A stretch of DNA of 64,000 nucleotides. Source: Asparagopsis taxiformis. Taxonomy: Eukaryota > Rhodophyta > Florideophyceae > Bonnemaisoniales > Bonnemaisoniaceae. How positions within the stretch are numbered: position 1 is the stretch's first letter; every line of letters starts with the position of its first letter. Below are positions 1 through 10,371 of this stretch, one piece after another. The stretch lies in contig JALQPE010002232.1 in assembly GCA_030407315.1 (NCBI GenBank), positions 1 to 64,000 on the forward strand. Reading direction: 5' to 3'. The position numbers and the translations under genes are program-made. The notes below the pieces were generated by a model. The model saw only the letters and a program-made list of their open reading frames with translations. It did not search any database and was not told the origin of the DNA.

Positions 1-1083
1 CGCAGCAACTATGGAGGATCTCCACGATGAACTGCGAAAGTCTTTCACGCCTGAACCATCTGTCTCCCGCATGCTACACATTATCAATTTCTCGGGTTTA
101 TGTAAGATGGAAAAACTGTATTGGGAAGGTGAAACCTTTTTCAAAGTACCGCTACTTCAGATTCTTCAGAGATCCCGAAACAGAACGGGGTTCTGCCTTC
201 TTCAAACTGCTTGTGATGTCAAAATTTCTTGTGATGACCAGTGGAGAAGCCTTCCAGCATTGACAATGGTCTCAAAGGATTTACTCGATCCTCCACCAAA
301 CCTTCACGCGGCACCCTGTAACTCTTTGTCTGTCCACCAGATAAGGAAAAAATTCTTCTAAGGCTCAGATCAGAGGAGGTAAGGGTGAACAGTGTCGCTA
401 AAATGAGATCACTTCATGCACTGGTTGCTCAAGTGTACAGAGACAGAGACGAACCACTACATGGAACTTGGAAGAGTGCGTAGAGCTGAATGGAATTTAC
501 AGTAATCAGAGTTTTTCCAACCATGGGTTTGACGAGGATGAAGAAAAAATTTAACAGGAAATGATGGCTCAAACAGACCTACCTTATTCTAGGAATCGAT
601 TTGTTGCTGTTAATGGATACGGATGTACGAAGGAATGCCTTTCTGGCTAGGAGAGATTATCGAATGTATCCAGGATGGAAGTGCGTGACAAGAAATCTGT
701 TCATAAGATGGTATGAAGTGTATGACAAAGGGGATGCATGGAGTGGTAAGTATCGTCGGCGACAGTTGGAAGAGGAAAAAATATAGACCCTTGGCAAAGG
801 AATATTTCTGTGGATACAGTAATAGCTGAGTTTGATTCTTTGACGAACAAGAAACTCAGAGCAGGAGTAGAGAAGGAAATTAGAGCAGGTTTAGTAGCAT
901 TGGGGAAATACTGAACTGTTCTTTGTAATATTTCTGCACCACGGAAATGAAATAACCATGAGATCAATCGATTTCGGAACATTTATATGAAAAGGTCAAT
1001 CAATATCAGAATATGGAAATTTATTCAATCATTTTCGAAACAATTTATTCTTAACTCGAAAATATATTCTGTTCATACAAAAA
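1..1083. other. Unassigned sequence left of truncated family-A element
   Basis: No gene recognised. Short open stretches of up to 116 codons are present on the plus strand (11-361 and 601-786), but none shows a recognisable motif or a continuous conserved-looking frame. The stretch could be an old decayed coding region or the flank of a retroelement. It ends abruptly where family-A gag sequence begins near 1090. Confidence 0.3.
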
Positions 1084-1089
1084 TCAGTG

Positions 1090-1610
1090 TTATAGGCGCG
1101 CGAGCCTTCTTCGTAATTCGGAACGCTTCCGCTCGGCGGAGCGGAACTTCCGGCGACGATTTCGTTGAATTCTACGACAAAACGAGTCGAGTCTTCCCTC
1201 CACGGCGGAGAGGCGGTTTCGTAAATATTCGTTTCCCGTTCGAGGGTCTCTGAGCGTTCACGTAACGCCAGAGCTTCGCGCTCCGAGACTCCGAGTCTCT
1301 GCCTTACGGCTTCGTCGACGGCCGCGTCGCTCGCCCTTTCGATGTGACCTCGAAGGTCTTCGTACACTACACGTAGTGCCGTGGGAGTCACGTTCCCTTC
1401 GTTGAGCTGACCGCGCGTTGCGGGGTCCATACTCACGGACTCAAACGGGCTTACCGTACGTGGTAGCTGGCCGATCGCCTCGATATCCGGCGGTAGATCG
1501 ATCAGTCGCGAAGATCGCTTCTGCTGACAAGGCCACGTCGGCTTCGGCGTCCGCTGACGTTGGCAACGGTTGCTGGGCGACGCGCTGGAATTCGACACAG
1601 CGTAATTCAT
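1090..1610 (-). pseudogene. gag 5' fragment of copy A3 with two compensating deletions
   Basis: Start codon at 1610 (minus), beginning M-N-Y-A-V-S-N-S-S-A-S as in the intact gag. A 1-bp loss near 1572 and a 2-bp loss near 1492, relative to A1 and A2, put about 27 codons out of frame before the frame is restored at P-P-D-I-E-A-I. The coiled-coil heptad region (V-R-Q-R-L-G-V-S-E-R-E) is retained. The fragment runs into unrelated DNA at 1090 and cannot make a functional Gag. Confidence 0.85.
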
Positions 1611-1709
1611 AGACCGTCGTCTGTAGCACGTAGCTTTTCGTTAACGTAAAAGAGCTCAACCTCGTTGGTTGTCGTTATGCTCGTAGCAACTTCTAGGTCG
1701 AGAGACCAG

Positions 1710-2372
1710 TGTGGGACGATAGTTCGTTAGACGAAGTAGCTGGTACGAGCTAGTGGACACGCTGTCCTTACGAAACGAACGAACAGACCACACCGCTGGT
1801 GTTTTTGACTGTATGTTAGGTAGAACGGTAGAGATAGGTTAGCGAGTAGACACGAGCGTCACGACGCAACAATCCACGCGAGGATTACTTTAGCAAACGA
1901 GGTGGTACGTCACCGGAGGCGCTCTCAACCAAGCCCAGAGGCACTACACGCAATCAGCCTTACGTGCGGCGATGGGTAGGGAGTACGCAGCTCGACGGAG
2001 ACGAAGCCTCGCTAGGCAAAACGTAAACGTAAAACGTAGAAGTCAGTCGTAGACTAGAGCCGTTGCTCGTTCGATGAATTGTCCCCCTTCCCTCCCGGCA
2101 CGATGCCAATACCTATGTAGCCACGATGGCATCGCTTTACAGTGTAAACACTGCTCGTAACGTCCCCGAATGGGAAGGACCTTGTGGGTCACACGTAGGG
2201 ACCCGTTGGTCCGTTGGCCGTTGCCAGTACGTCGTTGCACACGTGTGCAGGTTGCGCGCGCGCATGCGCCAGCTATGTTCGTGGCATTGCTGTCGTCGGT
2301 CGTGTCCGCCGAAATTCGAATTCCGCGGAAAACGTAAATATTTGCAATTTCGGAATTGCCACGTATACTACA
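1710..2372 (-). repeat. 5' LTR of truncated copy A3
   Basis: 663 bp, beginning TGTGG and ending ACTACA on the plus strand, alignable end to end with the A1 and A2 LTRs. It is immediately followed (minus strand) by the same primer-binding region CTGGTCTCTCGACCTAGAAG. The outer flank after 2372 is AATAACC, and no partner LTR exists to confirm a target-site duplication. Confidence 0.9.
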
Positions 2373-2662
2373 ATAACCACCTTCTCCGGTGCCACTCCTG
2401 TGATGTTGATACTGACCAGTTCCTGTGGATAATCATCGCCCCAAGGGCCACCTTCAACAACCGACGAACTACCGAACCAGGTAACTCCCGACTATAGGGG
2501 ACCACGTCCGACACCGGCACCTTCGGGATATCGTACCAAGTACTGCTCACCCTATTGAGGAATTCCTCCGCCATCACCGGCACAAAGCCCCGCGTCTCGG
2601 CGGTACGAGCCAACTCGATCCCTATAAGGATATCCTCTCCAACTCGAGGTACGATCGGAACC

Positions 2663-2708
2663 TGTCCATCCGCCATTCGGGCGCGCGCGCCCGAATGGCG
2701 GATGGACA
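2663..2708. repeat. 46-bp perfect palindrome
   Basis: The two 23-base arms are exact reverse complements with no spacer. The centre is an alternating GC tract. It lies one base from a second perfect palindrome at 2710-2735. Confidence 0.95.
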
Positions 2709-2709
2709 T

Positions 2710-2735
2710 GCTCTTCGCGACGCGTCGCGAAGAGC
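2710..2735. repeat. 26-bp perfect palindrome
   Basis: The arms GCTCTTCGCGACG and CGTCGCGAAGAGC are exact reverse complements with no spacer. Together with 2663-2708 it could extrude as a cruciform or double hairpin. Confidence 0.95.
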
Positions 2736-4393
2736 GGAATTGTGGAAGTACACCAGCGACGGAGGGTCGGCAACGGGCAAACACACTCGGTGGAGATGAC
2801 TGGCCTTCCCAAGTGCGCTCATCCCATAGCGGGTCCAAAGCTTCCCTTCGCTACCCTTCATGGGTCTAGCAGCCGGCTCAGCAGAGCTACCATGACGGCG
2901 CGAACACGCGATATCATTCCTCGCCGTCACCTGACGCCCCATCCTTCGGGATAACCCTAGCGTGCAAACGCATATGATGCTCATAGCTACCCGTATCGGG
3001 ACGTGGAGGGTACGCGAACCAGCGTGACCGAATCATCGGTAGATCCGCTACGGAGCCTTGGTACGATCCCTCTTGGAACAAGCGACGATTCATACGTTCG
3101 ACGTAAAAGCGCATCTCCGGGATGAAGGAGGAAAGTCCTGTCGCTACATAGCGTATGTGGAACACGGAAGTGACGCATCGGGCGACTCGAGGGGAGACGG
3201 GCGTAAGCCGACCAACACTCGTTTTGAACCTGGTGGTTTTGACCCCGGAGGGAGCTCATGAGAAGCATGTCGCGACGTAACTCGCTTCTCGGGCGATCCG
3301 TAAAATCCCTACGAGGGAGCCGCGCAAAACGGGTAGTGTTCCAAGGAGCGGCGAGCCCACGCCTGAAAGCAAGGCTTGGAGTCGAATACCACCAGCTCAT
3401 CAGCATTGGCTGGATAGAATTCTCCTATGGAGCGCCAATTGGCAGTCGGCTTAGGTGCCCGAAGGGGAGCATCGTGTGACGTAACGGCTGGTGCTGGGGC
3501 AGACGCAACCGCGTAAGAATCAGCTAGGGAGGTGCCCGACGGTCTTACGCCTACGGAGGGCATCGGCAGAGCCGCACCAGACCCCTCCGGGCAACTCTGC
3601 CAGTAGAGGCGTACGGTCTACGACCTTCTCGACAGGTTAGTATTAGCCTCTTCGGCTCTGCCTGCTCCTCGGCTTCTTTCGGCTCGAGCGGCCTCGCGGC
3701 GCAAACTCTTCTTCTCTCTACGCTTCTAGCGTCCGCCAGTATCTGCTGGTTGCGGCGACCATGCCTCGTAAGGATTCGCTGAAGCGTTACACCAGAAGAG
3801 TACGAGCCGTGGGGCGGAAGGACGAGAAGTAATCGACGCGAACCTGGCGAAGGCCTGACGTTCGGTTGCCTTGTGGCCTGGGCGTAGCGCCCTCCCTCGG
3901 CGACAACCTCTATCACCTCCTCCGGTATTGGCCGGCATGCTCCCTTTGGGGACGGACCGGGGCCTTCGATGGCTCACCTTCGCGCGACGGCAGGTTAACC
4001 GACGAACAGGTTTTATCTATACTAGCCCCGGAGTGGAGGGCTTTTCCGGGGAAGCCGGCCGATTCACCGGAACGGAGTCGCCGCTCTGTGCACTTGCCCT
4101 GGTAGGGGGGGACCGTCTCTTCGGAACGTGCTTGTGATTCACAAACCTTCCAGCAGGCGACGGCTTGGATCAAGCGGGGCCCTTTGGGCGGCAGTCGAAC
4201 GAGTTCGCGTTTGCGTTTTGAGCCGCGGCGGCGGCCTGCCCAGGCGGCGCGTGCCGCGGAAAGTCGGAACGAAGACTTAGCCGGTGTGGGCGGAGCCCCC
4301 GTTGCGGGAAGAGGATCCCTCCTGGTGGGAGTGGTTAGGCGGCGAACGATTGAGCGTCGTGGTTTGGCGGTTGGGCGAACCCATAATTGTCCC

Positions 4394-5050
4394 TGTGGAA
4401 CAACGTTAGTTCTAGATAGCTGGTACGAGCTACGGACACGCTGTCCTTACGAAACGAAACGAGCAGTCCACCCGCTGGTGTTTGACTGTATTGTTAGAAC
4501 GGTAGAAGGTAGAGTGGTTAGCGAGTAGACACGAGCGTCACGACGCAACAATCCACGCGAGGATTACGTTAGCAAACGAGGTGGTACGTCACCGGAGGCG
4601 CTCTCAACCAAGCCCGGAGGCACTACACGCAATCAGCCTTACGTGCGGCGATGGGTAGGGAGTACGCAGCTCGACGGAGACGAAGCCTCGTTAGGCAAAA
4701 CGTAAACGTAAACGTAGAAGTCAGTCGTAGACTAGAGCCGTTGCTCGATCGTTGTCTTGTCCCCTTTCCCTCCCGGCACGATGCCAATACCTATATGGCC
4801 ACGATGGCATCGCTTTACAGTGTAAACACTGCTCGTAACGTCCCCGAATGGGAAAGGACCTTGTGGGTCACACGTAGGGACCCGTTGGTCCGTTGGCCGT
4901 TGCCAATACGTTCGTTGCACACGTGTGCAGGTTGCGCGCGCGCATGCGCCAGCAATGTTCGTTCATTGCTGTCGCCGGTCGTATCCGCCGAAATTCGAAT
5001 TCCGCGGAAACGTAAATATTTGCAATTTCGGAATTGCCACGTATACTACA
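4394..5050 (-). repeat. 3' LTR of A1
   Basis: 657 bp. It is identical to the 17406-18064 LTR except for an A-run and a G-run length difference. The adjacent sequence CAGCCCCACCCCCAC (plus strand) is, in element sense, the purine-rich tract expected for plus-strand priming. Confidence 0.96.
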
Positions 5051-5428
5051 CAGCCCCACCCCCACACGTGGACGTCCCGGCCACGCGAGGCCCGTCAGGA
5101 CGCGCCTGAGACACGGGGCCGTGGCGCCTTTTCGGGTACAACTGCGGACGTGGCAGTTGTCCCGAAAAATCTCGTTGAAACGTACATGGCCCGGTTGGCT
5201 GATCGAATCGCCACGGCGCCGGAGCGCGCGCGTGCGCTCCGGCTCTTTCGTAATCATCGCGGCCCGCCCGTTGGCGTCGTACGTCAATGCCTCGCTTAGG
5301 CGTTTTCCTGCAACGGATGCAGTGTCCAATTCCACCACGCGGGTGTGCTTCAATTCAGCGCGATACGAGCGCAGGCCGCGGCCTTTTCGTGAATCTGCCA
5401 GCGGGCATGTCGACAACGGTCGTCCGAA

Positions 5429-5439
5429 GGATATTTAAG
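5429..5439 (+). promoter_or_regulatory. TATA-like element upstream of the antisense gene of A1
   Basis: GATATTTAAGC on the plus strand, followed by a pyrimidine-rich stretch (about 5465-5575) typical of an initiator and 5' leader. It is about 210 bp upstream of the first ATG of the antisense gene (5646). It lies inside the segment deleted from A2, so A2 lacks both promoter and gene start. Confidence 0.4.
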
Positions 5440-5645
5440 CGGCGGCTTAACGTGATAGCGATCGTCGCTCACCCTTCCTCTCACCATCGTCATCCAGGCC
5501 GTTGCCTTTCGTTCTCCCTTATCCTCTTCCCCCGCTGGGTACTACTACCTCCGTTCCTTTCGTTCTCTTGTTCCGTTTAGCCCGCGTGGCTCTCGTCGTC
5601 GTGCTCGTTGCACTCGTCGTAATTATCGTGTACAGCGTAACCACG

Positions 5646-5993
5646 ATGGTTACGACTCGCAGTACCGATGCTAACACCCCGCGGCCCGCCGGCTCTGCTG
5701 GAGGTGGAGCGAGAAACCCTTCGCAGGGCGCTCCCTCCCTCGTCGGGGCCGGTGCGCCGCCAGCGACGGAAGCGTCCGTCGCGCCCGCCCCATCCGTTAG
5801 GGCGGGAGAAGCCGTTGCTTCGCAGGCCGTCGCCTCTTCGTCTCGCCCGATGGCTCCGTCTCGCCTGGTGGCTTCCGTGACGCCTGCCGAGGCTGCTAGG
5901 GCCGTCGCCCCACGTGATGATGACGCAACGGCGTCCGACTCGGGGAATTCGTCACCCATCATTCCGGATGCCGCGGCCCTTCGATGGGTGTAG
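5646..5993 (+). CDS. Antisense gene, upstream open frame (Ala/Ser/Pro-rich), overlaps main frame
   Basis: 115 codons from an ATG in good context (ACCACGATGG). The sequence starts M-V-T-T-R-S and is then low-complexity, rich in Ala, Ser, Pro and Val, ending D-D-D-A-T-A-S-D-S-G. The stop overlaps the ATG of the next frame in ATGGGTGTAG (5984-5993). It is either a separate upstream ORF with stop-restart coupling, or the N-terminal part of one about 740-residue protein separated by a -1 shift or by a sequence error. The M-V-T-T-R-S start matches the first six residues of the gag of unrelated chromovirus C (25830). This is only weak evidence that the antisense gene derives from a gag. No function assigned. 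Confidence 0.5.
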   Translation: MVTTRSTDANTPRPAGSAGGGARNPSQGAPSLVGAGAPPATEASVAPAPSVRAGEAVASQAVASSSRPMAPSRLVASVTPAEAARAVAPRDDDATASDSGNSSPIIPDAAALRWV

Positions 5994-7873
5994 CCGCGAT
6001 GGCAGCGGCCGCTCGTTCGCGTCGTGCTGTGGCGGCGGCCCGCACGGGCGTGCCTCGTCGTGATGGCTCGCCGCGTTCTCCTCGCCAGGACCCCTCGCCG
6101 GAGGGTGGTGACCCCGTTGGGACAGTCGGCACCGCCTCACGTGGCGGTGCGGCGCTAAACGTAGGCGTCCTGACCCACGCGTGGGCTGCGTTGCCCCGCG
6201 TGGGTATCACGGATGACGATCTCGCCACGTTGGCTAGAGATCGTCTGGACGCCCGCGCGGTCGTCGACTATATGCGTTCCGCCGAAGATACGTGGGGGCG
6301 AGCAGCCGGGCGTCGTTTCGCCAACGGGCCGCCGGGATCGGAACGTTACCAGATCCCGGCGTCGATACGTTGCGACCGCTCGTGGTTGCGTGACGTCAAC
6401 GACGCGATCTACGTCGACCGTATGGACGCATACTTATGGAAGGGGACGCCCGAGGAACCGCCGTTCATCTCGGTGTCGTCCGTATTCGTATGTCCGCGGA
6501 CACTTTCCGAAAGGCAACGTGCCGAATGGAAGACTGCTCTCTCGTTGAGCGTCATCTCCAAAAGCGTCGTGTCGTACGATGACCACTTCGCTCTCCGCCA
6601 CGTGAACGCGGACGACTATCGTGTGTCGCACGCGTCAGCTCCGTGGGTCGTCCCGAGCGAGCTCTACTTCCCGCCGTTGCCGGAAGTAGTAGAGGAGTTT
6701 CCGTACCCCCGTGGGTCGTCCACGTTATTACCACGCGTGGTACATTATTTCACCGATGCCGTGAAGGACGCGCCTGCCCCCGTGAAGGAACGTTTCCTCA
6801 TGGCCGTGGACATCGAACACGCAGCGATGCTCGCGTGCTCGCTGTTCGTGGAACGTCGTGTGTTCGGGCGCGCGTGCCTGCTGCCGGAGTCCACGTTGGA
6901 CTTCCTGGCCGATTACGAGATGCTTCGTGCAATCCCGGTGGACGGTTCCGACACGTTCGTCTCCGTTACCAGCGCGTTGGCTGAGGTTCGCGGCGCCCTT
7001 GCGTTGGGGCCGGAGTATCGGGTTATACGTCCCGATTACGCAAGCGGCGATAACCAGGAGTTCGTCTCCGTTCGTAGCGATGGGGCTTACGTGCCGCGGG
7101 TCGCTTCCCGTTCCGAACGCCGTCGTGGCAATCGTGCCGGTTATTTCGGCGGCCTCGGGGGCAACGAGCGCCCCCGAGGGACACGTTCTGGCCGTCGTGG
7201 CCATCAAAACGAAGCGCCGCGTGCGCCGGAACCTCGAGAGGTCGTGCCACGCGAGGCTACGGAACAGGGCAACGTTGCCCAGGTCGGTCGTCCGAATGTG
7301 GCCACGCCGGCCGAACGCGCGCCACGCTTCGTGAGCCTGGACGACCGCGTCTCCGATGAGGATGCCCGTCGGCTTCTCGGTACGTCGATGTCCGCTCCGC
7401 CTCGTGCGGACGGCTGGGTTATCCGTTCCCTCATCTCGTCCGTGGCTCGCGCAGCCGAAGAGTTCAGGGCCCAGACGTTGGACCTGACTGCCCGCTTGGC
7501 AACGGAACGCGCGATTTCGGAGCGTCTCGCCGCGGCGACTCGTAGTTACGCGCCGCCCGTTGGCGTTCGTAATGAACCGTACGGTTACGCGAGTGGCGGC
7601 GGCTTCGGCGACCCCGTCGGGTATGGTCACGCAGCGGCGTACCTGCCACGCGACCCCGCTCCGGCGCGCCCTTCGGATACGCGCAGTCACGGGACTGCGG
7701 ATCCTTACGCTAGGGATCCCGCGTCTCGTCGCGAGCGAGCCCCCGTGGTCACGCAGACCGTCGATCCGTACGCGCCGGGCTTCGTTCAGCCCAGTCGCAG
7801 CCGCAGCCACGATAGCCGCGGCGAAGGCCCTGGTCCGTATGACCCTGCGGGCAAGCGTTCTCGTCGCTACTAG
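5984..7873 (+). CDS. Large antisense gene of chromovirus A1, unknown function
   Basis: 629 codons, fully open, on the strand opposite to gag and pol, between pol and the 3' LTR. I do not recognise a family. Residues 1-60 are basic and low-complexity. Residues about 70-350 look folded, with regular hydrophobic spacing and many aromatic and charged residues (Y-V-D-R-M-D-A-Y-L-W and V-D-I-E-H-A-A-M-L-A are examples). Residues about 360-440 are Arg/Gly/Glu-rich and probably disordered. A helical stretch follows near 475-520, and then a Tyr/Gly/Arg/Ser tail ends in G-K-R-S-R-R-Y, a possible nuclear signal. Additional antisense ORFs in the pol-LTR interval are known from large plant Ty3/gypsy lineages, but homology to those is not evident here. 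Codon usage is as GC-rich as gag and pol. The gene is largely deleted in A2. Confidence 0.7.
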   Translation: MGVAAMAAAARSRRAVAAARTGVPRRDGSPRSPRQDPSPEGGDPVGTVGTASRGGAALNVGVLTHAWAALPRVGITDDDLATLARDRLDARAVVDYMRSAEDTWGRAAGRRFANGPPGSERYQIPASIRCDRSWLRDVNDAIYVDRMDAYLWKGTPEEPPFISVSSVFVCPRTLSERQRAEWKTALSLSVISKSVVSYDDHFALRHVNADDYRVSHASAPWVVPSELYFPPLPEVVEEFPYPRGSSTLLPRVVHYFTDAVKDAPAPVKERFLMAVDIEHAAMLACSLFVERRVFGRACLLPESTLDFLADYEMLRAIPVDGSDTFVSVTSALAEVRGALALGPEYRVIRPDYASGDNQEFVSVRSDGAYVPRVASRSERRRGNRAGYFGGLGGNERPRGTRSGRRGHQNEAPRAPEPREVVPREATEQGNVAQVGRPNVATPAERAPRFVSLDDRVSDEDARRLLGTSMSAPPRADGWVIRSLISSVARAAEEFRAQTLDLTARLATERAISERLAAATRSYAPPVGVRNEPYGYASGGGFGDPVGYGHAAAYLPRDPAPARPSDTRSHGTADPYARDPASRRERAPVVTQTVDPYAPGFVQPSRSRSHDSRGEGPGPYDPAGKRSRRY

Positions 7874-10371
7874 GTCGTTCCTAGGTTAGTTCGTAGGCCA
7901 CGTCGGCTCTAGCATCGTATGCTTCGTAAACTTCGTCTTGTTTCTTTGCGTAATCGCATGGCTCCGTTGAGCTTCGTAATTTGCGTTTGGCAGGTCGTCT
8001 GCAGCAGAGGAGGGTTTAGCGTTAAGCCCCTCCCCACAATTTTTTTGTTGTGGCGTCTACCCCGTCGGGTGTCGTAAGGCTTACGTAGCCCGTGTTTCGA
8101 GTTCGCGGCGGCGCGTGCCCGTTGGCAGGTTCGTAACACACGCAATTATTCGGCAAAGCGGCGGCGCGTAGCGGCGGCTTTTCACTGCGAGTGGTACGTT
8201 AACCTCGATCTTAGAGCCCGTTGGCGTGCGTATCATTTAGTAACTAACTCGCAAATCGTTTCCGCCGTCGTTTCTCGTTCGGATAACCCCGTCGGGTGTC
8301 GGATTTCGTTGAGCATTCGAGCTCCTTAGCGCGTAGCACATCGGTGCCCATTTTAATTTGCTCCGATGAGCTGGGCGAAAATTTCGTCGAACGTCAGACC
8401 GACGGGCGTGTGAGTCGGTTTGACGTTCTACGCCGTGGCGTGTACGCAGTAATTCGTCGCAGTACGTTGCGGTTTCGTTGACGACGTGGTGGCCGGCGGG
8501 CTTGGCTTTTCGTATAGCCGTTGACGTCATTAGCGCCGTCGCGCTTCGCGTTGCCGCGGCTTCACGTTGGCCAGTGGCGTTATCATTTTGTAACTATCTC
8601 GGAATTCGTTTCCGCCGTCGTTCCTCGTGCGGATAACCCCGTCGGGTGTCGAATTCCGTTGAGCATTCGAGCTCTCTGGCACGTAGCACGTCGGTGCCAA
8701 TTTTAATTCGCTCCGGTGAGCTGGACGGAAAATTCGCTAAGCGTCAGGCCGACTCGCGCGTGAGTTGGCTTGACGTTTCACGCCGTTGCGTGTACGCGGC
8801 AGTGCGTCGTGGTGCGTCGCGGTTCCGTAGACAACGTTTTTGCCGGCGGGCTTGGCTTTTCGTATAGCCGTTAACACCGTTAGCGCCGTCGCGCTTCACG
8901 TTCCCGCGGCTTCACGTTAGCCGGTGGCGCAATCGTTGCGCTAGTCCGTTTCGCGTGGCGGCGTCGTTCGCCGCGGCGTCCGAGGAGCGTTTCGTTAGCT
9001 CATTCGTTATGTGGTGCGACGTGCACCTGGGCATACGTAATGCTCGCCCTTTACGCCGTTGCGTAATTTCGTTTATTCGACTTGCGAACCCGACGGGGAC
9101 GCGATTGACGAAGTCGTTTCGCATGCCCGCGGGCGTTTGAGGCTGTTACGTGAGCCAGTTTTTCGTCGGCTCGTCGCCTTCGCTGTGCCGTTTACGTTGG
9201 CTACCAGCTTGTACGCCGTCGCGTATTCGTATTTTCGTTTCGCGGGGTCGACCCGTTGAGGTACGTCGTTATCGTTACGACGTCCGCGTACCTCGCTCGT
9301 CTCCTGACCGACGTGGCCGGTGGCGCGTGCGCCTTCGAATGCGTACGAGGTTGCAGCTTCGTTAGCTTTTACGGTTATGACGCGGACGTGTGCGTCTTCG
9401 TCTTCGTGACCGTACGTGGTCAACCCCTTTCGGGTTTGCTCGTGCGTTTCGACTAGCCGGCGGGCTTTTCGCTTTCGCGTGTCATTCGTTATGCCCGCGT
9501 GGCAGGACACCGTTGTGTCGTTCCGTGGTTGCCGTACGTGGCTGCCGTGTTCGGCATCGTGCCACACGATGGCGATACGGTTCGCCGTCCGTTGTCGCGG
9601 CCTCGTTGGCTCGTCGTTCGCACGCTTTATTCGCGCGCTTCGTGCGCTGAGACCCGTTGGTCTAATTCGTCGGCTAACGTATAGCTTCGTTCCGCTTCGT
9701 GCGTGGAGTTTCGTAATGAGGCCGTTGCCATCTTCGTTGGGGACGCGTCCGTCCTACGTCGTTTCTCCGCCTTCCGGCGTCACGTTGCCGTTAGCTCGCG
9801 AGCTGTTTGGCGTTGACCTCGTTGGTCGATGCGACTCGTTGTCAGCGGCTGTCCACGGGGACGTACGATGGCTCACGTGACATGCCAAAATTACGAAATT
9901 TTCGGGGCACGCGTGTCCCGAGATTTGGCCGGATTAGCGCACTGTAATCGGCCCGATTTTTCGTACCGTGCGTCCATGGCCCGCTGGCCCAAGTATAATT
10001 TTTCGCGCGAAAAATCTGACGTGTTGTCCGTCCGTGGCCCGTGGTGTCGTCACCTTTGCCCGTGGGACGGTCAACACTGTCGAGCCAGTCGTGGCTCTTC
10101 ACATCGTGTGAATCGTCCGCGCGTGGACTCGTCGTCCAATCTTTCGTTGGCGCTCGTGCCTCCACCAACGTATGGTGTCGAAAACGAAAAGAGCGACGGC
10201 TCTAGCACGCATCGCGCCCCCCCAACGCAAGGGTGGACGTCCCGGCCACTCGTTGTGCCTTCGCTTCTCGTTCGTGCGGCTCGTCGCCTTCGTTTGTTGC
10301 ATCGTGCAACGTCGCGCACGCGTGCGCTTAACCCGACGCTCGTGTGCGTTTTCGGGGGCCGTCGTGGCCTT
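7874..10371. other. Long non-coding interval of A1 between antisense gene and pol
   Basis: No convincing gene. It holds two diverged 350-bp tandem units (listed separately) and many short recurring strings such as CCGTCGGGTGTCG, also present singly at 8063. Open stretches here (for example 9829-10488) are unsupported. Most of the interval is kept in A2 (58175-60470) apart from a loss of about 200 bp matching roughly 9240-9450. Confidence 0.6.
8230..8929. repeat. Two tandem 350-bp units in A1
   Basis: GGATAACCCCGTCGGGTGTC recurs at 8281 and 8631. The following sequence (GTTGAGCATTCGAGCTC, GCTCCG-TGAGCTGG, GGCTTTTCGTATAGCCGTT) repeats at the same 350-bp spacing with point differences. A partial third start follows at about 8921. 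The same array is present in A2 at about 59430-60125. Confidence 0.9.

Larger units (their letters stand above)
1090..2372 (-). mobile_element. Truncated family-A Ty3/gypsy chromovirus (copy A3): 5' LTR plus start of gag
   Basis: Reading on the minus strand, this is a 5' LTR (2372-1710), a leader and the first about 178 codons of the same gag found complete in A1 and A2. Similarity stops sharply near 1090, inside gag at the residues E-E-G-S-R-A-Y-N, so the rest of the element (pol, 3' region, 3' LTR) is missing. The LTR is more diverged than those of A1 and A2 (for example at its GTTCCACA end), which suggests an older or different subfamily insertion. Confidence 0.9.
2373..4393. other. GC-rich unassigned region with broken minus-strand frames
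   Basis: No family recognised. Several minus-strand open stretches follow one another in different frames (3563-3309, 3165-2914, 2838-2368), as in a decayed coding sequence. The piece around 2640-2400 (with A-E-E-F-L-N-R-V and W-Y-D-I-P) reads like real protein but carries no motif I can name. A gag-like remnant of another retroelement is possible. The stretch ends at the GTCCC target site of A1. Confidence 0.25.

Noticed and set aside
4651..5109. LTR-encoded open frame starting M-G-R-E-Y-A-A-R, repeated in all family-A LTRs
   Set aside because: The frame is not maintained between LTRs: single-base run differences shorten it to 91 codons in the 17406-18064 LTR. Most likely incidental.
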